The notes under the pieces: generated by a model
Told to the model about the DNA's origin: nothing
Seen by the model: the letters and a program-made list of their open reading frames with translations, nothing else
Databases searched by the model: none
Source of the DNA: Nostoc sp. KVJ3
Lineage (GTDB): Bacteria; Cyanobacteriota; Cyanobacteriia; Cyanobacteriales; Nostocaceae
DNA length: 64,000 nt
Assembly: GCF_026127265.1 (NCBI RefSeq)
Contig: NZ_WWFG01000002.1
Location: forward strand, 1,426,001 to 1,490,000
Reading direction: 5' to 3'
Part shown: one piece after another, positions 52,039 to 61,158 of the stretch
How the letters are laid out: each line of letters opens with the position of its first letter
How positions within the stretch are numbered: position 1 is the first letter of the stretch
Program-made: the position numbers and the translations under genes

Positions 52039-52298
52039 TAAATGTCTCCAAAATCATAAGTTTGTAGAGATTTAGATTTCGGAGAGAAGTCTGTAATACC
52101 AAAAGGGAAAAGCCTGTCAATACTAAAATCAAACACTGTCGCCGAATTAATTCTCATTTCACTTTCCATTGTTACATGGCGACTGCCTTTCTGGGGGAAA
52201 GTTTGAAAAACTGTTATAAAAAGTTATATTGCAAGTTGATAGCTAGGTGCTGGGTAGTTCCAAAACGGGTGAGACTACAGCCAGCCGCACTCGATAAA

Positions 52299-52841
52299 CT
52301 AGCTCTCTATTCTATTTTCTAAATATTGACCAATCATCAACTGCTCACCAGCACGAGAGATAATAGTCTGTCTGGTGCGGTATTTGCTACCAATTAGCTT
52401 TAGCTCTTCCTCAAATACTGAACCGTTGTATTCAGTTCGCAAACACAGCACTTTCGGGTTGGAGAAATAATACTGGGCGGTAACTGGTTTAGATATGGCA
52501 AAACCGCGATCGCGATACAAGGTACTTCCCTTCACCCCAAATATTGTTGAACCTTGCGATTCTTTCTTTGTCTTTAGCATATCCGTGCTTTCCCAAACAA
52601 CTGCTGCACCACAGATTAAACTATCTGCATCAGACAAATCGTGCATCTGAGCTAGCTTTTGCAGTTCATCACAGCCCTGTTCTAGAAAATTAATTGTAAC
52701 TATACTCTCGATCTCCTTAGTTTCTCCCGCCGGTAGGGTGTAGTAGCGTCGTTGCGATCGCCATTTACCTGCTGATTCCTGAAAAAATTCGGAAATCTGG
52801 GATTCATCAGTGGTTTGGACAATTTTGAACAGGGATGTCAC
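52299..52841 (-). CDS. CpcS/CpeS-family phycobiliprotein bilin lyase
   Basis: The 180-residue protein has the lipocalin-like lyase pattern EFFQESAGKWRSQRRYYTL (about 18-36), then IFGVKGSTLYRDRGFAISKPVTAQYYFSNPKVLCLRTEYNG and FEEELKLIGSKYRTRQTIISRAGEQLMIGQYLE. Enzymes of this family attach phycocyanobilin or phycoerythrobilin to Cys-84-type sites of phycobiliproteins. The sequence resembles the CpcS/CpcU/CpeS group; the exact paralogue and bilin specificity are not determined. It has no adjacent phycobilisome gene here, which is normal for these lyases. Confidence 0.85.
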   Translation of the reverse strand: MTSLFKIVQTTDESQISEFFQESAGKWRSQRRYYTLPAGETKEIESIVTINFLEQGCDELQKLAQMHDLSDADSLICGAAVVWESTDMLKTKKESQGSTIFGVKGSTLYRDRGFAISKPVTAQYYFSNPKVLCLRTEYNGSVFEEELKLIGSKYRTRQTIISRAGEQLMIGQYLENRIES

Positions 52842-53425
52842 GCCTTATCTTCCTCATCTAGTATGAATAAAACATATTTCTGGCAAAAAAGTTCATTCTT
52901 GCTGTTGTTGCTATGGTACTTATCACCCTGCTTATTGCCATATTACGCAAGAGGATAAGAAAAAATAGCTTTTTCCTATACATTATAAGCATGGAAAAGC
53001 AATAAATCTTTAATATTCTTAATAAAATTCATAAATACCTGTAATTATTTGTAGTTATTTTAGGATAAAAATATGTAGACACAAGGATAATTACTTGTAA
53101 TACTGCCCCAATTATGATATTCAGAAAAAAGTTTCATGTCTTTAGAGAAAGTCAGGTTTCTCCTAGAGGTAGATTGCAGAAAACTGACAAATATTTATAC
53201 TAAATTTTATAATTTACTTAGCTGCAAGAAGATTGTCTACCTCTGCGTCAGAAGTAGAGCGGTGAGAAATTTTGGACTTTTGTGGGAAAACAGTAGTTTT
53301 TGATCCAAAAAATTACTGTCAGACAGCTTATCAATTCTCGCCGTTTTTTGTTAACGATCTCTTTCAAAATTAGTTAGTAAAGTACGGCTGTTTAACCCCA
53401 AAAGCTCCCCAATAGGAGAAAAAAA
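52842..53425. other. AT-rich intergenic region upstream of the efflux adaptor
   Basis: The 584-bp gap has no gene, no recognised repeat and no clear operator. It is the divergent promoter region of the lyase and the RND adaptor. Confidence 0.5.
53414..53418 (+). promoter_or_regulatory. Ribosome binding site fixing the adaptor start
   Basis: AGGAG lies seven bases before the ATG at 53426. It supports this upstream start even though about 65 residues precede the lipobox helix. Confidence 0.65.
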
Positions 53426-54982
53426 ATGATTTTGGAAAAAAATAAGCCGCACAAACAGATGAAAATTAAAGATCCTGTAATTGCCAACCAACTAATAAAT
53501 ATCCAGTTAGATTCAGTTGTGAAGACTGAGGTGGCGATCGCAGATTCCAAGAGTAGACTGCTTGCAAACAGTATTTGTGCAATAGGTGGAAAAGCGAAAG
53601 GGGAAAATTACTTCCTTTCCTCCACTTCTGTAAAAAGTTTATTAATGTCCTGTTTGGTAGCTATCGGACTGCTGACGGCGAGTTGCGGCTCATCGCCCAA
53701 AGAATCAGCAGATGCACAATCTCAGAGTCCTGGTAGTAGTAAACGGAGTGGTGCAACACCTGTAGATGTGGCGATCGCTCGAACTGACTTGCTTCAAAAA
53801 CAACCAGAGTATATAGGTAATACAACACCCTTCCGCATCGTATCAGTGCGATCGCAAGTAGAAGCCCGCTTGTTGGCTTTAAACCTTGATGTGGGCGATA
53901 CAGTTAAACAGGGGCAAAACGTCGGGCAGTTAGATGATGCCATACTTTCGACTCAATTAAAACAAGCAGAAGCAGAACTAGCAGCCCTGAAATCAGAAGT
54001 AGCGAGGGCAAACAATCAGGTAAGCAATGCCCATGCTAACGTTGAAAGGGCGCGGTTAGAAGTAGTACAAGCTCAGGCAGACTCAGAACGGCAGCAGAGA
54101 TTGTTCAAAGCTGGAGCGATCGCTGAACAAACTGCCCAGCAAGCACGCACCCAGGCGCAAACAGCAGCCCAGGCATTGCGGGCAGCCCAAGAGCAAGTCC
54201 GTACAGAACAGCAAGCCGTCGCCGCTGCCCAAGGTAGAGTTTTGGCCCAACAAGCATTGGTTGCCCAAACCAAAGAACGCAGTTCTTACGCGCGGCTGAC
54301 ATCCCCTATTACTGGTGTAGTTATAGAAAAGGTGACAGAACCGGGGAATCTTCTGCAAGCAGGTAATGAAGTCGTAAAAATTGGTGATTTTAACCGCGTC
54401 AAAGTCGCCCTTGCAGTTTCCGAATTAGAACTGGCACAAATTCAGGTTGGGCAATCTGTACAAGTGCGTTTAGATGCCTTCCCCAACGAACCATTAATTG
54501 GGAGAGTTAGGCGCATTTCCCCAGCTGCGGATGCCACGGCTCGCTTGATACCTATAGAGGTAGTGATTCCCAACACTCAAGGGAAGATTGGTAGTGGATT
54601 GTTGGCGCGAGTCAATTTTGAAAATCAGACTCAACAACGGGTTGTGGTGCCGCAAACAGCTATTCAGAAACAAGTAGGAAGTAAGAACTCCAAGGGTACG
54701 GGGGAAATGCAAGCAAGTGTCCGGCAGAATTCTTCTTCACCTAACACATCAGGTATAGCAAAGGTAAAATCACAAGACCAAAGTGGGACAATATTTGTCG
54801 TCAGAGACACAGAAGGCAAAACGCAGGTGACAGCACGAGCCGTAATGTTGGGACAAAGGGCTGATGGGAGAGTAGAAATTTTATCCGGTTTGCAAGCAGG
54901 AGAGCGCTATGTTGTTCGGAGTGGTAAGCCGTTAAAAGAAGGTGACACTATAAGTCTTTCAATTCTTTCAGAAAAGCAATAG
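53426..54982 (+). CDS. RND efflux periplasmic adaptor (HlyD/MFP family lipoprotein)
   Basis: The 518-residue protein has a hydrophobic segment (about 70-86) ending in a lipobox (LLTASC, Cys87), then a biotinyl-lipoyl half (RSQVEARLLALNLDVGDTVKQGQNVGQLDD), a long coiled-coil hairpin (about 175-285, AELAALKSEVARANNQVSN to AQTKERSSYARLT), the second lipoyl half (TSPITGVVIEKVTEPGNLLQAG) and beta-barrel domains. It bridges the inner-membrane RND permease encoded next and an outer-membrane factor. An unusual feature is the roughly 65-residue Lys-, Asp- and Ser-containing stretch before the signal segment; the ribosome binding site at 53414 supports it. It is probably co-transcribed with the permease. 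Confidence 0.9.
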   Translation: MILEKNKPHKQMKIKDPVIANQLINIQLDSVVKTEVAIADSKSRLLANSICAIGGKAKGENYFLSSTSVKSLLMSCLVAIGLLTASCGSSPKESADAQSQSPGSSKRSGATPVDVAIARTDLLQKQPEYIGNTTPFRIVSVRSQVEARLLALNLDVGDTVKQGQNVGQLDDAILSTQLKQAEAELAALKSEVARANNQVSNAHANVERARLEVVQAQADSERQQRLFKAGAIAEQTAQQARTQAQTAAQALRAAQEQVRTEQQAVAAAQGRVLAQQALVAQTKERSSYARLTSPITGVVIEKVTEPGNLLQAGNEVVKIGDFNRVKVALAVSELELAQIQVGQSVQVRLDAFPNEPLIGRVRRISPAADATARLIPIEVVIPNTQGKIGSGLLARVNFENQTQQRVVVPQTAIQKQVGSKNSKGTGEMQASVRQNSSSPNTSGIAKVKSQDQSGTIFVVRDTEGKTQVTARAVMLGQRADGRVEILSGLQAGERYVVRSGKPLKEGDTISLSILSEKQ

Positions 54983-55257
54983 TATGGTCAACCAATTTTA
55001 GATTTTAGATTTTAGATTGACCCCATGCCTAAAGTCACTAGCTCTGTCAAGTAATTTACGATGTTTGGATTTTAGATTTATTCTCGCGTTTAAATTCGAG
55101 GGCAACTCTTGGAGACGCTACGCGAACAGACCTTTTTAAATTTACGATGTTTGAATCTTCAATCCAAAATCCAAAATTTAAAATCTAAAATTCAGTGAGA
55201 AATAGCCACTATAGTAGCAAAAAAGCACTCAGTAACCAGACCTTATCACTTAGTATC
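54983..55257. repeat. ATTTTAGATT-type repeats between adaptor and permease
   Basis: AATTTTAGATTTTAGATTTTAGATTG follows the adaptor stop, and CAATCCAAAATCCAAAATTTAAAATC lies just before the permease, in inverted orientation. A REP-like CTTGGAGACGCTACGCGAAC piece is at about 55108-55127. The permease frame stays open through the last repeat to 55195. Confidence 0.6.
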
Positions 55258-58200
55258 ATGCAACAGGCAAATAATAATGGCAATGGCGGATTTAGCCTTA
55301 GTGCGATCGCTATCCGCCAACATATTGGCACACTCATGCTCACCGTGGCAGTAATTGTCATTGGGGTATTTTTTCTGACAACGATCCAAGTCGATCTCTT
55401 ACCGTCAATTACCTATCCCAGAATTGGCGTTCGGCTAGAAGCTCCTGGTATTTCTCCAGAAGTAGCAGTAGATGAAATCACCAGACCCTTAGAAGAAGCT
55501 TTAGCTGCAACCGAAAATGTAGTACAAGTTTTTTCCCGCACCCGTGAAGGACAGGTAAGCCTCGATTTATACTTCCAACCAGGGGGCAATATTGACCAAG
55601 CCCTAAACGATGCTACTGCTGCTTTTAACCGAGGTCGGGGACAACTACCAGACACAATCCAGGAGCCGCGATTATTTAAAGTCGATCCTTCCCAATTGCC
55701 GGTTTATGAATTGGCACTCACATCTGCTTCTTTGCAAGGTAAAGACTTACGTGTATTTGCTGATGAAGAATTAAACCGGGAACTTAGTGTTGTACCGGGA
55801 GTCGCCTCAGTTGATGTATCTGGTGGTGCAGAAGAAGAAGTACGGGTGCTTGTTGACTTAAACCGATTGCAAGCTTTGGGTGTAGGGTTAAATGATGTCT
55901 TAGATGAATTAACAGCCCGTAATCAAGATACTTCTGGTGGCCGAATTTTGGGGCAAAATTCCGAGCCATTAACTCGGACTGTCGGACGTTTCCAAAATGC
56001 CAAGGAAATTGAAAACCTTTCCTTGGAAGTTTCCTCTGCCTCCCCTGCCTCCCCTGCTTCCTCTACCTCCCCTGCACCTTCCCGCCGCGTCTACTTGCGA
56101 GACTTTGCTGAGGTAATTGACGATACCGAAGACCAGCGAGTATTTGTCTACCTCAACCGTCAGCCGGCGGTGAAATTTTCAATCCAAAAACAGCCAGAGG
56201 CCAATACGATCGCAGTTGTAGATGCTGTTAAACGGCGAATTGAACAATTACGACAATCAGGTTTAATTCCAGCAGACATGACTTTGAGTCCGACTACAGA
56301 TGAATCTGTCTTTATTCGCAATTCTTTAAATGATGTCATTTTTTCGGGGATTTCTGGGGCATTATTGGCAGCAGCAGCAGTGTTATTATTTTTGGGATCG
56401 TTTAGGCAAACATTGATTATCAGTTTGACGATTCCTCTGTGTACTCTGGCAGCGATCGCTCTGATGAAAATCTTTGGCTTGACTTTGAATGTGTTTAGTT
56501 TGGCAGGTCTGACATTAGGAGTAGGTCAAGCAATTGACACATCGGTTGTGATCTTAGAGAATATTTCCGAAAAAGCAGGGATGACTCCCAATCAGAGAGA
56601 GAGGGAAGAAGGGGATTCAGGGAGAAATTCTAAATTCTTTATTGATAGTGCGATCGCTGCTTCCCAAGAAGTAGAATCTGCTTTAGTTGCTGCTACAGGT
56701 GCAAACTTAGTTTCTGTAGTGCCATTCCTCTTAATTGGCGGCTTTATTGCACTGCTATTTAATGAACTGATTCTGACAATTAGCTTCGCCGTTGCAGCTT
56801 CCCTTGTGGTTGCGATCACAGTCGTACCGATGCTGTCTTCTCGACTTTTGGGAATTCCCTGGTCTAGTCGGATCGGCGAATTTTGGCTGCTTAGACAGTT
56901 TAATCACCGATTTGAAGATGCGACGCGGGGATATGGTAACTTCCTAACCAGGGTTTTACGCTATCGGGTTCTTGTAGTAACTGCTGCTTTGCTAATTTTA
57001 GGCGGTAGTAGCTTCTTGATGTTTGGTCAAATTCCCCAAGAAATTTTACCCCGCATCAGTACTGGTCAAGCTAACTTGAGAGCGCAGTTTCCCCCCGGTA
57101 CACCTTTAGCAACTTCTGAAAAAGTTATGCAAATTGTCGATGACATTTTGCTCAAACAACCAGAAACACAGTCTGCTTTTACAACTGTGGGCGGTAATCT
57201 ATTTGGTAGTAATACTACAGAAAATCCTTTACGTGCCAGCAGCACCATCAATCTAAAACCAGGCACAGATGTCGAAGCCTTCGTCAAAAAAGTAACTCAG
57301 GAATTTAACAAACTCAACTTAGCAGGAATTCTGCTGCGCCTCAATCCTGGACAGGTGCGGGGTTTAATCTTGAGTAATTCTCCAGTGCAAGGATCGGAAG
57401 TTGACGTGATTTTGCAAGGTGAGAATGAAGAAAGTTTAACGCAAGCAGGGGCGCAAGTGTTGCAAGCATTGCAAGAAAGGGCAAAATTAGCGACATTCCG
57501 ACCAGATGCCGACCCCCGACAACCGGAAATCCAAATTCGCCCTGACTGGGAAAGGGTTTCGGCTTTAGGGTTGAGCGCAGGGCAAATTGGTGCAACTGTT
57601 CAAACAGCAATTGAAGGTTCTGTTCCTACACAAATTCAACGGGGTAATCGTTTAGTTGATGTGCGGGTACAGCTAAATAAAGAAGCAATTGCGCGTCCTT
57701 CCCAGCTAAAGCAATTACCGCTATTTACAGAAAACAATCAACTAATCCGGCTTTCAGATGTTGCAAGCATTCAAGAAGGTCAAGCGCCTGGTGAAGTGCA
57801 ACGGATTAATCAGCGCCAAGCTTTTATCGTGGCAGGAAATCTCACTGAGGGAGCTAGTCTTGGTGAAGCGATCGCAGAAGTCAACGAGGTACTTAAGGAT
57901 GTAGACTTACCTGATGGCGTTTCAATTGTGCCCAGTTCTGCCCAAGAAACTAATCAGCAACTTCAGGATGCTTTAAAAACTTTGGGGGCGTTAGCAACGT
58001 TCTTAATCTTTGTAGTTATGGCGGTGCAATACAATTCGCTGATTGACCCATTGGTAATTATGTTCACCGTACCACTAGCCTTAGCTGGGGGAATTTTTGG
58101 ACTGTACATTACCCAAACTGCCATCGGCGCAACTGTAATTGTTGGCGTTGTGCTGCTGGTGGGAATTGTGGTAAACGCAGGGATTCTGATGGTAGAACTG

Positions 58201-58536
58201 GCAAACCAAATTCGGGATGAAGAAGGTTGTACTCGTCAAATTGCGATCGTGAAAGCTGCTCCCCAACGCTTGCGCCCGATTATCATGACCACTGTCACCA
58301 CCATTTTGGGACTGTTACCCTTGGCATTAGGCATTGGCGAAGGTTCTGAGTTTTTGCAGCCTTTAGGGATTGTAGTTTTCTTTGGGATGGCGATCGCAAC
58401 AATGCTGACGTTATTTATCATCCCCTGTTTTTATATTCTGCTACACGATTTACTGGGTGGAAATTGGGCAAAACCAGTGTTTATCCGGTTGCGTGGATTT
58501 ACGAGAAAATTCATCTCTATCACTGATAGGGATTAA
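55258..58536 (+). CDS. RND efflux permease (AcrB/HAE1 type)
   Basis: The 1092-residue protein has the RND layout of 12 membrane helices in two halves, each with a large periplasmic loop: helix 1 at about 24-44 (LMLTVAVIVIGVFFLTTI), the proton-relay region near ILENI and SRLLG, and the second half starting near RVLVVTAALLILGG with VRGLILSNSP and LADxx-like porter loops. Family motifs include GQAIDTSVVILENI and LALAGGIFGLYIT, GILMVELANQIRDEEG. In the first porter loop, about residues 258-275 (SSASPASPASSTSPAPS) come from STRR-like DNA at 56032-56080. The frame opens at GTG 55195, but the ATG at 55258 (MQQANNNGNGG) is preferred because the upstream part is repeat DNA. Confidence 0.93.
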   Translation: MQQANNNGNGGFSLSAIAIRQHIGTLMLTVAVIVIGVFFLTTIQVDLLPSITYPRIGVRLEAPGISPEVAVDEITRPLEEALAATENVVQVFSRTREGQVSLDLYFQPGGNIDQALNDATAAFNRGRGQLPDTIQEPRLFKVDPSQLPVYELALTSASLQGKDLRVFADEELNRELSVVPGVASVDVSGGAEEEVRVLVDLNRLQALGVGLNDVLDELTARNQDTSGGRILGQNSEPLTRTVGRFQNAKEIENLSLEVSSASPASPASSTSPAPSRRVYLRDFAEVIDDTEDQRVFVYLNRQPAVKFSIQKQPEANTIAVVDAVKRRIEQLRQSGLIPADMTLSPTTDESVFIRNSLNDVIFSGISGALLAAAAVLLFLGSFRQTLIISLTIPLCTLAAIALMKIFGLTLNVFSLAGLTLGVGQAIDTSVVILENISEKAGMTPNQREREEGDSGRNSKFFIDSAIAASQEVESALVAATGANLVSVVPFLLIGGFIALLFNELILTISFAVAASLVVAITVVPMLSSRLLGIPWSSRIGEFWLLRQFNHRFEDATRGYGNFLTRVLRYRVLVVTAALLILGGSSFLMFGQIPQEILPRISTGQANLRAQFPPGTPLATSEKVMQIVDDILLKQPETQSAFTTVGGNLFGSNTTENPLRASSTINLKPGTDVEAFVKKVTQEFNKLNLAGILLRLNPGQVRGLILSNSPVQGSEVDVILQGENEESLTQAGAQVLQALQERAKLATFRPDADPRQPEIQIRPDWERVSALGLSAGQIGATVQTAIEGSVPTQIQRGNRLVDVRVQLNKEAIARPSQLKQLPLFTENNQLIRLSDVASIQEGQAPGEVQRINQRQAFIVAGNLTEGASLGEAIAEVNEVLKDVDLPDGVSIVPSSAQETNQQLQDALKTLGALATFLIFVVMAVQYNSLIDPLVIMFTVPLALAGGIFGLYITQTAIGATVIVGVVLLVGIVVNAGILMVELANQIRDEEGCTRQIAIVKAAPQRLRPIIMTTVTTILGLLPLALGIGEGSEFLQPLGIVVFFGMAIATMLTLFIIPCFYILLHDLLGGNWAKPVFIRLRGFTRKFISITDRD
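56032..56080 (+). repeat. STRR-derived insert in the RND permease gene
   Basis: CCTCTGCCTCCCCTGCCTCC and CCCTGCTTCCTCTACCTCCC-type units encode a Ser/Pro/Ala-rich segment. CCCCTGC units are typical of intergenic STRR blocks (for example at 15690-15750). Confidence 0.8.
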
Positions 58537-58892
58537 TTTTCAACATCTTGCACACTGAAATTTAAATGAACTCGATCTACCAACAAAAAAACTTGTTGGT
58601 AGATCGGGTTAGACTCAGTTTTTTATATCTTCACATATTGTCTAATGTGTCAACACATAAGCTCTAATTTAGATTTATTATAAAGATTACGTGAAATTAC
58701 TAGTGATTGTGATATAGCATTACAAGAATTGCTTTATAAATCAACCTATGAGTAGATGTAAATTCACTGAGCAGACGCACATTAACCGCTATTTATCTAG
58801 CAGATGCATAGCAGTTGAAAAGTGAGCTTTTGCTGTTTGATTTAACCCACTCAGAATAGCATTCTCTCAATCAATATGAAGAGGACAGAAAT
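58537..58892. other. Intergenic region after the RND permease
   Basis: It contains the terminator at 58573-58606, then AT-rich DNA up to GAGGACAGAAAT before the next start. No gene. Confidence 0.55.
58573..58606 (+). terminator. Terminator of the RND operon
   Basis: CGATCTACCAACAA (58573-58586) pairs with TTGTTGGTAGATCG (58593-58606) over an AAAAAC loop, a perfect 14-bp stem. The downstream sequence is only partly T-rich. Confidence 0.7.
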
Positions 58893-59549
58893 ATGACAGT
58901 AGTAACCAAAATAGCCTTGTCTCTTCTCGGAGCAGCAGGAATTAGTTTTTTATCTTTGACACCAGCCAGAGCCGTTATCTTGGTAGAACCCATTGTGACG
59001 ACTCAAAATCAAGACATACTCGACACCAAAAAACCAAGAATCCTTACAGATTATCAACCAGGGCAAGTAGTAGAATATGGTGTTCCAGATGTAGCTAATA
59101 ACTTCCTAAATAACACTGGGTACGATCTAGAAAGCTTAGTCTTTGATTTGAAAACCCTGTCCTATAGTAATCCTGATTCTACTCCAGCGTATAGCAATGA
59201 GCCTGTGGAGTGGGGAGATGTTAATGGAGATGGGAAGATTGGTTACTCTACTAACCCCGATCTTAAGAATATTTTTACAGACGTTACTATCAGTGGTAGT
59301 ACTATTACTTTTAGTGGTGGTGTAATTCCAAACGGAACCCTGTTTTACAATCCATTCGCCACCCTGCCCAATCTAGCGCCAGGTGGTGGGATCATTCCAC
59401 CAATACCAGCAGATCAAGCAGATAAAGATGGGCCGATCAGAGTAGCTGGTTATTACACCGCTATTCCTGAATCAACTAACGTTTTGGGGGTAGTTCTCTT
59501 TGGTGCTTTAGGTGTAGCTTTAAAATTAAAGCGATCGCTACACTGCTAA
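58893..59549 (+). CDS. Exported protein with PEP-CTERM-like tail and EF-hand-like loop
   Basis: The 218-residue protein has a signal peptide (KIALSLLGAAGISFLSL, cleavage near PARA about residue 26). In the middle it contains WGDVNGDGKIGYS (about 107-119), a DxNxDGxI calcium-loop pattern as in EF-hand or dockerin repeats. The C-terminus reads IPESTNVLGVVLFGALGVALKLKRS: a PES/PEP-like motif, a hydrophobic stretch and a basic end, the layout of PEP-CTERM tails, though the third residue is Ser. Localisation to the cell surface is the expectation. Function unknown; GAGGA lies eight bases before the ATG. Confidence 0.75.
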   Translation: MTVVTKIALSLLGAAGISFLSLTPARAVILVEPIVTTQNQDILDTKKPRILTDYQPGQVVEYGVPDVANNFLNNTGYDLESLVFDLKTLSYSNPDSTPAYSNEPVEWGDVNGDGKIGYSTNPDLKNIFTDVTISGSTITFSGGVIPNGTLFYNPFATLPNLAPGGGIIPPIPADQADKDGPIRVAGYYTAIPESTNVLGVVLFGALGVALKLKRSLHC

Positions 59550-59670
59550 TTTGAACTGGGGAATAAATAAGGAAGCAGGGGGAGGTGAGGGAGACAAGGG
59601 AGACAAGGGAGAATTATTTAACAAGTTTCTTACCCAATGCCCCATGCCCAATTCCCAATGCCCAATGCCC
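59550..59670. repeat. STRR block after the exported protein gene
   Basis: GGAAGCAGGGGGAGGTGAGGG, GAGACAAGGGAGACAAGGGAG units and CCCATGCCCAATTCCCAATG (STRR1-like) fill the gap to the next gene's stop. Confidence 0.65.
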
Positions 59671-60729
59671 TTACTTTGTAATTAATTCACAATACACTGC
59701 TAGGGTTTCCTGATGAACGCGGGCAACACTCAACCACTGGAGGTTTTGATTTGCCCGATTTTTCCACTCGTGCAGCATATCGGCATTACTCAGTAATTGC
59801 ACTAAAACCCCAGCCAAAGCATTACTATCTTTTGCTGGCACTAAAAGACCTGCTTGCCCATTGTCTAAAGCTTCAGGAATTCCATCTACTTGAGTCCCAA
59901 CGATCGCAATTCCAACTTCCCTCGCTTCCGAAAGTACTAGAGGGCAAGGGTCACGATGGGAAGCCAACACAAATATGTCACAAGATATCAGGTAGCGTTG
60001 AGGTTCTGGCTGGAAGCCTTCAAAATGAATTCGTTCTTTGACAGAAGTTGCTTGTGCTTGTGCCTCAAATAGCTGTTTATCAGGGCCATTTCCTACCAAA
60101 TAAAGGTGCGCTTGAGGAAAATCTGGGGCAATTTGTTCAAAGGCTGTGATTAACTCAGCGATACCTTTGCGTTCATACATCCCGGCTACGGTGGCGATCG
60201 CGGGACGTTGTAGTGCTAGAGGTTGATAATCTTGTATTTGTCGGGTGCGAGGACTGCCCAAAGTGCCATTGCATACTACCCGCAACTTGTTTTCTGGGAT
60301 ACCACGCTTTGCCATCGAATCTCGCACCACCTTGCTAACGGCAATTACCCTGTCAGCTAAACCCATCAACAGACTGGAACGCTGAAATTCGTTGTGGACT
60401 GTGGAAACTAAAGTATATTTATGTCCTTTAAAAATACGTGCTAAAATCACCCCTGTCATCATGTGGGCATGAACAATATCCGGCTGAAATTCCACTGCGA
60501 TCGCCCGATAACGTATAGCCGCTTTTATAATATTTATCGGTTTTCTTGTTTGGTCTAATTGGTAGTGTTTGACACCACATATATTTAGTAATTTCTCATA
60601 TTCACCACCAGCAGAAATAACCGCCACCTCATAACCCGATTTTGCCTGTAAACAAGCCAGATCCACAGCCACATTCACAATCCCATTACCTATTTCTTGA
60701 ACGTGGTTCAAAATATGAATAATTCGCAT
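59671..60729 (-). CDS. Glycosyltransferase family 4
   Basis: The 352-residue protein has the GT-B fold of GT4 enzymes: an N-terminal Rossmann domain (HILNHVQEIGNGIVNVAVDLACLQAKSGYEVAVIS), DIVHAHMMTGVILARI (about 85-100), a linker with NGTLGSPRTRQIQ, and a C-terminal domain with VATVAGMYERKGIAELITAF (about 180-200), EGFQPEPQRYLISCDIFVLASHRDPCPLVLSEAREVGIAIVGTQVDGIPEAL (about 245-295). The CPLVLSEA region corresponds to the EX7E motif that binds the donor. It transfers a sugar from a nucleotide sugar to an unknown acceptor; a role in exopolysaccharide is plausible in view of nearby exported proteins. No clear operon. Confidence 0.92.
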   Translation of the reverse strand: MRIIHILNHVQEIGNGIVNVAVDLACLQAKSGYEVAVISAGGEYEKLLNICGVKHYQLDQTRKPINIIKAAIRYRAIAVEFQPDIVHAHMMTGVILARIFKGHKYTLVSTVHNEFQRSSLLMGLADRVIAVSKVVRDSMAKRGIPENKLRVVCNGTLGSPRTRQIQDYQPLALQRPAIATVAGMYERKGIAELITAFEQIAPDFPQAHLYLVGNGPDKQLFEAQAQATSVKERIHFEGFQPEPQRYLISCDIFVLASHRDPCPLVLSEAREVGIAIVGTQVDGIPEALDNGQAGLLVPAKDSNALAGVLVQLLSNADMLHEWKNRANQNLQWLSVARVHQETLAVYCELITK

Positions 60730-61158
60730 AATCCTTGAGATATGTATAAAAAATCAAGATAAGTAACTGAGTGTAAATCAACATAATTATTGAGGTCTTT
60801 AGCGACAACTCAATATTAGAGGTTGTTTGAAAAGTAATTGGTTGTGATTTTAGGCACTTAATCGATCCCCCCTAACCCCCTTTTTAAAGGGGTGAACCGG
60901 AGTTAAAGTCCCCCTTTTTTAAGGGGAGCCACTGCGCCCTTGCGGTTCCCCGACTTGAAGCACGTGGCGTGGATTTAGGGGGATCTAAAAGTTTTGCTAC
61001 CAACAAGAGAACTTTTCAAACATCCTCTTAGTCAGTAGTGCGAAAAATTAACCAATAGCGCTTCTAACTAGTTACCTAACTTAAAGACTTATTCAATAAT
61101 GGCTCGATAAATCGGGGTAAAACTGCAAAATTATGAAGACTGAATCTGCTATTTATAA
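60730..61158. other. Intergenic region with an inverted-end repeat element
   Basis: Most of the gap is the repeat element at 60818-61028. The rest, up to 61158, is AT-rich and holds no gene. Confidence 0.6.
60818..61028. mobile_element. MITE-like element with 18-bp inverted ends
   Basis: AGAGGTTGTTTGAAAAGT (60818-60835) is mirrored with one mismatch by ACTTTTCAAACATCCTCT (61011-61028). The interior has the CCCCCTTTTTTAAGGGG and GATCCCCCCTAA motifs also present in the element at 12693-12858. The flanking TTAG text on both sides (60816-60819 and 61028-61031) could be a short target duplication or part of the ends. No coding capacity. Confidence 0.65.
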
